Origin: a virus
Strand: one strand, 5' to 3'
Virus record (IMG/VR): IMGVR_UViG_3300037042_001212
Location: 16,528-80,527 of that record
Length of the DNA: 64,000 nt
Shown one piece after another: positions 8,330-17,400 of this stretch. Numbering within the stretch: position 1 is the stretch's first letter; the number at the start of each line of letters is the position of its first letter. A program made the position numbers and the translations under genes. The notes beneath the pieces were generated by a model. That model did no database searches. It saw only the letters and a program-made list of their open reading frames with translations, and was not told the DNA's origin.

Positions 8330-8342
8330 CACTCGGGGTAAC

Positions 8343-11264
8343 ATGAAACCGCTTGAATTTGTAGCGGCTGTCGTGCCGTCAGCGGGTGTTTTATGCGTGG
8401 CGGAGTTCAGCTCAAAAAAGAAACAACATGTATTCGCGGAAGACGTCGAAGGTCTCGCCCCCGCGATCAAGCAATTTACCGATGAGAAAAAGGATGTGTA
8501 CTTCGCGCTGGCCAGCTTTGTCGAGAGCGGCAAGCGCACCGCTGGTAACGCCCTGTTCATGCGCTCTGCGTTCATGGACATCGATTGCGGAGAGGGCAAG
8601 GCGTATCCCAACAAGAGCACGGCAGGGACTGCGCTGTATGACTTTCTGCAGAATACAGCACTAGGAACGCTGGGCAACCCGTGGGTAGTCTCTTCGGGCG
8701 GGGGCATTCACGTCTACTGGCCGTTCACGGAGAACGTGCCGATCATTGAGTGGCGCGTGGCTGCGGAGAACCTGAAGCGGCTGTGCAAAGAGAACGACCT
8801 GCACATCGATTTCACAGTTACAGCCGATGCAGCGCGGGTGCTGCGTGTTCCGGAAACGATCAACTGGAAATACAAGGACAAGCCCCGCAAGGTCAAGGTG
8901 CTGGAACACGGTGCCAAGTTCACGTTCGCGGAGTTCTGCGTGGTAGTGCAGCCGGTCAACGGGGTGGCGCATCCAGTGAGCCGCCCCCCCACGCTGGCAT
9001 CGATCCCCGGCAAACGCCCTACCCGCAATCGGGAGAACGCGACCCAGATTAAGATCATAGAGAACAGCGTCACCAAGTTCCGCAACATCATCACGCGCAC
9101 CGAGCAGGGCACGGGCTGCAAGCAGTTGGCCTACTATGCCGAGAACGCCCAGAAGGATGGCATGGAGCCGCTGTGGCGGGGGCTGCTGTCGTTGGCCAAG
9201 TCGTGCGAGGATGGGGAGAAGGCTGCACGCATTCTCTCAAAGATGCACCCGTATGATGAAGACCGGATGCACCAGAAGCTGCGCGAGATCAAGGGCCCTT
9301 ACTCGTGCATCAAGCTCGACAGCGAGAACCCGGGCGTCTGCACGGGGTGCCCGCACTTTGGGAAGATCACCAACCCGCTCATGCTGGGCCGGGAGCTGGC
9401 GACCGACAACGCCCCCAAGGAAGTTGTTATCGAGCAGCATAGTGACTCGGTATCCAAGTCCCCAGACCAGATCAGGGTGACGCGTGCCAAGCCCCCACGC
9501 GGCTTCTCCTATGGGAAGAACGGTGGCGTATACCGTGAGGCGGAGGTGCAGGACGAAGAGGGCAGCACGATTAAGAAACAGGTTCTGGTATTGCCCTATG
9601 ACCTGTTTGCCGTCGATCTCCTGAACGTGCAGGGGGAGCACATGGTGCACATGCTGGCCACGCGGCCCGATGGTGCAGTCAACATCACCCTGCCGCAGAA
9701 GGCTGTGGTGAGCAAGGACGATACGGTCAAAGCGCTGGCTTCCCAGAACATCATCGCGGCTTACGGCTCGGGCAACGACAAGAACCTGTTCGACTACGTT
9801 AGGGGTTGTGTAGAAGATATTTCTACAAACAAGCATGCGATAGCCGTGCCCAGCAGCTACGGCTGGCAACCGGATGGTGGCTTCGTTGCGGGGGGCAAGG
9901 TCTTCCTGCTCGACGGCACTGTGCGGCAGATACCGATGCCGGGGCTGGAGAACCTGACGCATGCCTGCCGTAGCCGGGGGGACTTGGAGGCGTGGCGCAA
10001 GTACGTCAACATCTTCGTGTCACGCAAGCTGTGGGACATTCTGGCGATCGGGGCCGGGGTTGGCTTCGGCTCTCCCTTGATGGAGTTCTCCGGGCTTGAT
10101 GGGCTGACCTTCCACGCGGGCTCCACGCAGTCGGGCACCGGCAAGACCCAGATACTGCAGATGGCCGCATCGATCTGGGGGCACCCGAGAGACTACTGCG
10201 TCAACAAGAGCACGTCAGCTGTTGCGATGCAGCAACGGGCCGGGCTGCTGCGCAACCTCCCGCTGATCAGCGACGAGATCACCAGCAAGAACCGGCGCGA
10301 CATGGAGTGGTTTCCAGAGTTTGTTTTTGAGATAGCAGAGGGCCGCGCCAAGGAGCGCATGGAGTCCGGGGCGAACAAGGAACGCCTGAACACTTCAGTC
10401 TGGGCGCTGCTGGCGATCGTCTCGTCCAACACTCACGTCATGGACTACATGACCGGGGGGCGCAAGCACTCCTCCGAGGGGGAGATTCGCCGGATGCTGG
10501 AGTGGACCACCACGGAGTCGCTGACGTGGGACATCCACGAGGTCGAGGTGATCAAGTCGCTGCGCCAGAACTACGGCCACGCGGGAGACATCTACGGCAA
10601 GTGGCTCGCGCTCAACCGCGCCACGGCGATGTCGGTCTACCAGCAGGTCTATGCCAAGATTCGCGACGAGTTTCAGATGTCGAACGACGAGCGCTACTGG
10701 CACGCTGCCGTTGCCGCTTGTCTGGCGGGGTGCATCCTTGCCGGATCGCAGTATTCAGGCGTGGTGGACATGCCGATCCAGCCTTTGATCGACAGCATGA
10801 AGCGTCTGGTGGAGAAGGCCCGGGGCACGGTTCGGGCCAACGTGCGCAGCGCAGAGGATGTGCTGAACGCCTACATCCGGGAGCACTACGGCAAGTTCAT
10901 CAGCGTGCGCGTGACCAACGACGGCACGATCGAGGCGACCTACGCCAACTCCCAGATCACTGACGAGTCCCTTACCCGGACACAGGTGTTTGGGCGTGTA
11001 GAGCGCCACATCACCCCCGGTTTCGTAAACTTCTTTATAGAAGAGGCACTACTGAAGAACTACTGCTCCAGTATGAGCTTCGGCTACGCCGATCTGCGGC
11101 GCGACTTGGAGAAGCTATACCGGGTTGACTACGTGAAGAAGGACATGTTGGCCAAGACCAAGGGCCCTCAGATGCGCGTCAACGCGCTGAAGATCAGCCG
11201 TCCCGAGTCCGACGTGTTTGAGATGAACATCGATGCGCCTCAAAGTCCACTACCCGTGGCCTAG
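8343..11264 (+). CDS. Primase-helicase: AEP primase fused to DUF927-like helicase
   Basis: 973 residues. The N-terminal ~200 residues are an archaeo-eukaryotic-type primase: catalytic D79-I-D81 (FMDIDCG), motif II in SGGGIHVYW, and motif III RVLRVPETINWK. A middle region with several cysteines (PYSC, GVCTGCPHFGK) may be a zinc-binding linker. The C-terminal half holds a P-loop at G593 (GSTQSGTGKT) followed by LISDEI as Walker B, in the layout of DUF927/superfamily 3-like helicases. The fusion would prime and unwind at the replication fork together with the family A polymerase. The last 32 bases overlap the following small gene. Confidence 0.88.
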   Translation: MKPLEFVAAVVPSAGVLCVAEFSSKKKQHVFAEDVEGLAPAIKQFTDEKKDVYFALASFVESGKRTAGNALFMRSAFMDIDCGEGKAYPNKSTAGTALYDFLQNTALGTLGNPWVVSSGGGIHVYWPFTENVPIIEWRVAAENLKRLCKENDLHIDFTVTADAARVLRVPETINWKYKDKPRKVKVLEHGAKFTFAEFCVVVQPVNGVAHPVSRPPTLASIPGKRPTRNRENATQIKIIENSVTKFRNIITRTEQGTGCKQLAYYAENAQKDGMEPLWRGLLSLAKSCEDGEKAARILSKMHPYDEDRMHQKLREIKGPYSCIKLDSENPGVCTGCPHFGKITNPLMLGRELATDNAPKEVVIEQHSDSVSKSPDQIRVTRAKPPRGFSYGKNGGVYREAEVQDEEGSTIKKQVLVLPYDLFAVDLLNVQGEHMVHMLATRPDGAVNITLPQKAVVSKDDTVKALASQNIIAAYGSGNDKNLFDYVRGCVEDISTNKHAIAVPSSYGWQPDGGFVAGGKVFLLDGTVRQIPMPGLENLTHACRSRGDLEAWRKYVNIFVSRKLWDILAIGAGVGFGSPLMEFSGLDGLTFHAGSTQSGTGKTQILQMAASIWGHPRDYCVNKSTSAVAMQQRAGLLRNLPLISDEITSKNRRDMEWFPEFVFEIAEGRAKERMESGANKERLNTSVWALLAIVSSNTHVMDYMTGGRKHSSEGEIRRMLEWTTTESLTWDIHEVEVIKSLRQNYGHAGDIYGKWLALNRATAMSVYQQVYAKIRDEFQMSNDERYWHAAVAACLAGCILAGSQYSGVVDMPIQPLIDSMKRLVEKARGTVRANVRSAEDVLNAYIREHYGKFISVRVTNDGTIEATYANSQITDESLTRTQVFGRVERHITPGFVNFFIEEALLKNYCSSMSFGYADLRRDLEKLYRVDYVKKDMLAKTKGPQMRVNALKISRPESDVFEMNIDAPQSPLPVA

Positions 11265-11466
11265 TGTGCCGGAAGGGGGCAGCTTCTTCGTCCCCTCGCT
11301 GGCCCCGTTCAAAACAAAAGAAGCAGGACTGAAGGCTGCGCTACATCACCGCGTGGCGGCTAAGGCAACCTTCGGCCTGCTGAACGGTCAGCACGGCGTG
11401 CTGTTTACGCGGCCTCGCGCAGTGCGTCGCGGTAAGCCTTTGCAGTCTCAATCTTCTGACGCCTGA
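11233..11466 (+). CDS. Small hypothetical protein (77 aa) converging on the late genes
   Basis: ATG inside the 3' end of the primase-helicase gene. The first ~60 residues (HYPWP, SFFVPSLAPFKTKEAGLKAALHHR, GVLFTR) look like a genuine compact phage protein with an internal Gly-Phe-rich strand and helix. The final ~17 residues are encoded antisense to the end of the giant late gene, a 62-base tail-to-tail overlap. Last gene of the left replication block. Confidence 0.6.
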   Translation: MRLKVHYPWPSVPEGGSFFVPSLAPFKTKEAGLKAALHHRVAAKATFGLLNGQHGVLFTRPRAVRRGKPLQSQSSDA

Positions 11467-14400
11467 TCTCGTCCAGTTTCTCCCGCTTCTCTGAGGGCAA
11501 CATCTCTTCGTCGGCACGAATAGCCTTCTCATAGTCCGTCAGCTGCTTCATCGCGTCCTTGAAGTTAGGCTCACTGTCAGCCAGCATGATGCGGTCGATG
11601 TTCGCGTTGAGATACGCCTCAGCCTTGTCCTCACGCTTTTCTTCCAACAGCTTGGTATACGTGTTCTTTGCCTGAACAGCTTCTTCCATTTTCTCGTATA
11701 CGCGATCGATGACGGCCCCGGCGTCGGTAGGCTGGAACATGCCGCCAACTAACGGATACTTGGAAGGCTTCATCGACGCCGACGGCGGGTTATCTCCGGC
11801 CAGCAGCGGGTTGGCAAGCGACACTAAGGACAGCAACGTGCCGGAGCCAATATCCTTGATGAATTGATCGATGCGTGCGGGGGAGATATTGGCCCCCGCG
11901 CCCAGCATCTTGGCCAGCTCGGTGGTGCCTTCCTTATACCTCTCAGCAGGATCAAGCTTCTGCATGGCGGGAGTCTCGACATTAGCGCCCGTGAACAAAT
12001 CAACGCCCGTTGCCTGACTGATTATTGGTTTGGCGATCTGGGGCATAAAGTAGCTACCCGCTCCCGGTATGGAGTTAGCCGCCATCTTGGCAAGCGCCTT
12101 GCCTACTGGAGCAAAATCTTCTTTGGAGAACGCAGCGTGGTAAATAGCTTCGGGGATTGCTTTAAACAGCAGTCCGTATTCAAACGGAATCGGAATTTTC
12201 AGCGGCGCGTCAACACCCGGGATGCGCACAAACCAGTTGGCCAGTCGTGCTTCGGGGGAGGCATTCTGATACGCCTCATCATCTTGCATCATCGCAGCAT
12301 ACGCAAGCGTCATAGCGCCAAGAGTGAGACCACGACGAATAAATTTATCTTGAATTTTTAACCGGTCGTTCATCGGCATGCGCCCAGACATGGCGCGGTA
12401 CATGATGCTCAAACCTTGGAGCTGAGTAGCAAAGAAAGGATACATCGTGTTGGCAATGTAAATCATCGGGGACGTACCCTTGCGGTTGTAGTCCATGATC
12501 TCATTGGTTGCCACCCAAGCACGCACAGGGTTTAGCTTTTGCTTAATGAAGCTGTCGTACGCTGTTGCGCGGATGGCCGTGTCCGACAGCATGCTCGTGG
12601 CTTCCAACCACGCAAGCGCAGTGTTCCACGTAGTTTTTCCACTGGAGATAGAACGAAGAATTTTTGCCATTTCTTCGTTACCGGATATTCCCGACAGCAG
12701 CTGGCCACCGCCAAGCCCCTCACGCTGTAGCTTTTCAACCGTCTCACTTTTTTTACTTACCGCTTTAGCCAAATTTTTGATCGGATCAAGGATAGGCGTG
12801 AAATCAGCGCCGGAAGTACCCCACGCGGACAGGGACTCGCGAATTATTGAACGGATCGGGTATATTGGGCTCAAGACAATAAAATGGCGCAGTAGCTTGG
12901 CAGGTAACCCAAGCAGCCGCAGCGTGGGCGGAAAGGTAGTTTTAATACCCTCCATACCTTTCACCAGCAACTCAGCCGGAATCTCCTCGAAGATCGTGCC
13001 TTCCGTCTTTACTTTTATGTATACGTCTTCGCCGTCTAGTTTAAAGCGCAATATGTTCGGGCCTGCAGAACCCATGCCCTTAAATATCGTGTTTTTCTGG
13101 TCGGGTTTTTTCTTGCTGGTGTAGGTCTCTGTCATACCAAGTTTGGACAGCAGCATCGCTGTGTCTTTAGTCGCCAAATTGCGCAGAGCCATATCTGTAA
13201 GCATGCGAGTGTTTTGCACCGCGCTTTGAAAAATAGGCAGTATGCGCTGATCTCCACCAACAAGTTCGTGTAGATACGGTTGGTCTTTTATGTTGCCTAT
13301 GCTAATAGGCGTAGAACCGTCGTCAAACACAAGCTCAAACTCGCCGTTTTTTTCCCGGTAAAACGGAATAAAGTCTTTCTTTGCTTTTAATACAGCTGCC
13401 AGTTCTTTGCTAAGCGCTCCTGCTTGGACAGCAAAGTTTATAAGGCCCTCGTTATACGCATTGTAAATACGCCGGGCTTCCTCAAACGCATCGGATACTT
13501 TTTTGTTTGACGCAATTTCTTTTTCAAACTTTGTCAGCTTTTCTTCCGTAACTAACAAGTTCCCGTTTTTGTCTTTACGGTAGCTCAACTTGGCAATGCC
13601 AACGCCTTCGTTCTTGATGCGCTTCGACGCCAGAAACAACGTAAACAGCGAGTCGTATTGTTCTGGAGTAAAACCTGATTTATCCAACGAAGCAAATACT
13701 TTAAGCAACGTCGGGACGTCTTTGCCTTCTTTTCTTGTAACCTGCCAGTACTTCTCGCCATCTTGTTCTTTATACACAAGCTCACGCGGTCCGTTTTGCA
13801 CGGTGTCCAGTGTATGGTTGGTAACCTTGCCGTGCTGTGACAAGGTGTAGATGTTCTGCACCGCTTCCATATCGGAGATAAGGCCCTTCTTCACCCCAAT
13901 TTCCGCAGCCATCTTTACTGGAGCTTTGCTATCAAACGCAGTTGTCGCTGCAATACCAAGCAACTTAGCTTTGGTTTGGTCCTGCCAGCGCTTACCGTCG
14001 CTTCCAACCAACGCGTTCGTGAGTTCCCACGCGTCGTCCGACATACCTTCGGGTTTAGAGGTAGCGCTTCTAAATACGATCTGCCCGTCAGGTGACTTGT
14101 AAATGCCCAAGCGACCACGCGACAGCGCTCGCTCAGCGTCATTGAGAATCTTCTGGATTGCCTTGGTGTCTGCCTTGGCCAAGTTGCTGAGCCCCGCGTT
14201 GCGGAAGAATCCACGCACCTTGGAGATCACGTCACGGATGAACGTCTTGACCTTCTCTGCAAAACGTGGTGCAACACGACGCCCCTCGGCAGCGTGGGCA
14301 ATCATCTCACGAACAAGAACGGTCATAACCTGTTCGTTTGGCTTGGTCGGCATGGCCATGCGAGCCGTGGTGACATCCGGGAATAAACCCAGACCCGTGG

Positions 14401-17400
14401 CCACCTCGGCAATGTGGTCCAGACCCTTCTTGGTCATGTCGGCAACCATCGCCTTCATGCCCTCGGGGCCCAGCACCATGTCGGCACCGTAGTGGCCGAT
14501 CAGTTCATGCGCGATGGTCTCTTCAACGTCTTTGGGAGAGCTGTGCGCTTCACCAATAACGACGACACGGCCATCCGGCATGACTGCGCCCTTGGCAGCT
14601 TTACGCCCAGATGCAGCAACAGCTTCTTGAAAAGCAGCGGGGGCGTCGGCCAGCGTGGGGGCGTATATGAAGTCCACGCCCTCCGGCAGCGCAGCTTTTA
14701 CCCGATCGGCTATCGCCTGTGCTTCGGCAAGATCAACCCCGGTGTCTGCGTCCGTGGCGTCGCGGAAGTCAACGCCGTCGTCCGCTGCGCGGCGCTGCTG
14801 GCCCAAACCAGCTTGATCTACGGTGTCACGGTCCGTGGTGAACTCCGGGGTGTATCCCGGAAGCCCAGTCTTTAGTGGCGCGGGGGTGCGCTTGCCTTGG
14901 CGGTTTTCTGCAAATATCGTTTCACGCACGACGCGGGCTTGAAGAGCCTCTGACTTTTTAGCATTGCTTGATATACCGAATCCCGCGTCACTCAGCGTCT
15001 TGGTCATTTTTGCCAACGTCTCTGCGCCACGACCTAACAGCGCCCGCACTTCTTTTGCGCGTTCAAGAGCTTTCTTAGCGCTGAGAAGTTCAGCTTCTCT
15101 TTGCCTAACTTTTCCCGCTTCTGCCCATGCTTTACTTGACGCCGTTTCGCCAAAACTGGCAACCTCAGCCGCCCCTTTCTTGGCGCTTTCCAAAGTCTCC
15201 GTAGTTTTTTCTACATCGGCGGTGCGGGCTTTTACATTTTCATTTGTACCAAGTCTACGATCCTCGATAGCTTTCGTTACCTTGGCTGCAAGCGCAGCCC
15301 GCTGACGACGCAACTTTAACAGTATTTCTTCTTGCGCAGCCTCCTTAGCACGCTCCTTTGCGGTTGTACCAGTTTCAATATCCGTTTGCCCCGCCTCTAT
15401 TTCGGATAAATCCGACGGGCCTTCCAGCGACTTTTGTTGGTAAACAACCCCGATAGTTCGTTTAAGTTCTTTAATGCGCCTACGCAGCGCTGCAGCAGGG
15501 CGTTTCTTCGGGTCTAGTTTACGTAGCTGGTCTTCAAGGTCTGTGACTTCCTGTTCTTCTTTAAGCGTAAGCGTCTTCTTTGGGACACCGCGCAAACCTT
15601 CAGACCCTTTAATACTTCCTTGTGCGATGTCCGCCAGAATATCTTCTACACGCCTAGTTTCAGCAACCTGTGCTTCTTTCGTGCGCTGCATGCTGGCGGC
15701 TACGGCATCGAGAGACTTCAATACTCGCGCCCGTAAAGCTTTTACGCGTTGCTCTTGGGCAATTGATGCTTCTTTTTTTTGCAACGCCTTCAGCTGTTCT
15801 TTAAACGGCTTCAAATCTGCTTTGGCCTTCTGCAGTACCGCGTTTTCTTTTCGCAGCTTCTGCCTAAAACTTTCTAAGGAAACCACTTTCCTATACGCGT
15901 TTGCATACCTAATATTGATCCGCGCTTCAGTCTTTAGCTTGGCAATATCAGCATCTGACAACCCCGCCGCAAACTCCATGTCTGCAAGCAACTCCAAATC
16001 CTGACGAGCATACCCTCGCCCTTTCAGCGTGTCGGAAAAGTCTTCAGCTAAAATGTCATCAATACGTTTAATCTCTGCGTCTATTGTTTCTTCAGCCTCG
16101 GCCACAAACGCTTCTTGCGTCTCAACACGCTCGCGTATATTTGTCATCGCGTCGCGATCGGCTTGTTCTTCTGGAGTAACTTTTTTAGCGGGGGGGCGGC
16201 TGTCTTCAGGAGTAATGACCTGACCTGCAGGCACAAACTGCTTGGGTTTTTGTTTTTCCTGTAAAGCTGCAGTAGCTTTTTCTCTCTTATCAGCGGTAGC
16301 TACTTCAGCCTGTGTTTTTGTAATCAGAGCGTTTACCGCATTAAGTTGAGCGTCCAACCCACGCAAATATTGTTTTGTCTCACCGCTTAACTGAACGCTC
16401 GTAAGTTTGCTCAAGCTATCAAAGCTTTTAAGCTTGATTTTTGATTTTTGCGATTCTTTAAGAACCTGACGGGTAAGCCGATCACGTTGCTCCGGTTCGA
16501 GCCCGTCTGCGTACTCTATGTTTGCTAAAACAGATTCAGCCAATGGAGCCAAACGCTCGGCCTCTGCATCCGCTTTGGCTTTGGCAATTTCATTCTCCAG
16601 CTTGTCTTTCAGGGTGACAAGACTTGCCAGCCGCTCTTTAGCGTTGCGCTTGCTAACTTCCTTCTGCTCCGCCCGCAGCTTTTGCCGGATGTCTGCCATA
16701 AGCGCACGACGTTCCAGCCTGCGCTTTTTCTTTTCTTTCTCCGTAGCTACTTTCTGCAGCAGCGCTTTGGTTTCTTCCAGCTTCGCCTGCTTCTTGCTCT
16801 CCACAGTCGCGGTGCGTTTCTCCACGGCTTGCTTCTTCTTGGTGACCTCTGTCACCGACCCCGGGAACATTTCCCGCTGTTTGCCGCTAAGGTCAGGCTC
16901 CGGCGCTTCTTCCGGCACCGCTGCCGCTTGCTGCGCGTCGTAGCGATCCGACAACACCGCTGCGGACTGCTGCGTAAGCCCGAACGGGCCCTTCTGCTTC
17001 TTCGGCTTCTCCCGTTTGTATTTCTCAACCGCCCGCAGGATCAAACGATCGACGCCTTGCTGCAGCCGAGCCAATTCACCGGTTTTAGTGTCGGTAATGG
17101 TCATGCCGCGATCGATAGCGCCTTGTTTTACACCTAGCTTATCCCGCAGCTCGTTTTGCAAAGCCCCCTCGGGTTCTCCCGGCTTGGCATTCTTGGTTAT
17201 CCGGCTCAACCACAGCTTCACTTCCTGCTCAAGACGTTCCTGCGCGGGTATCGACATCTGCACGCCCGTCTGCTCAACGCGCTTGGCCGCTTCCATTTTG
17301 GCCAGCAGTGCAATCTGCTCAGCACGCAGCTCCGCTGCACGGCGGGATACATCCCCTACGTTGTCGCCTTTACGCAGAGAGTCAATCTCGTTGCCCCAGT

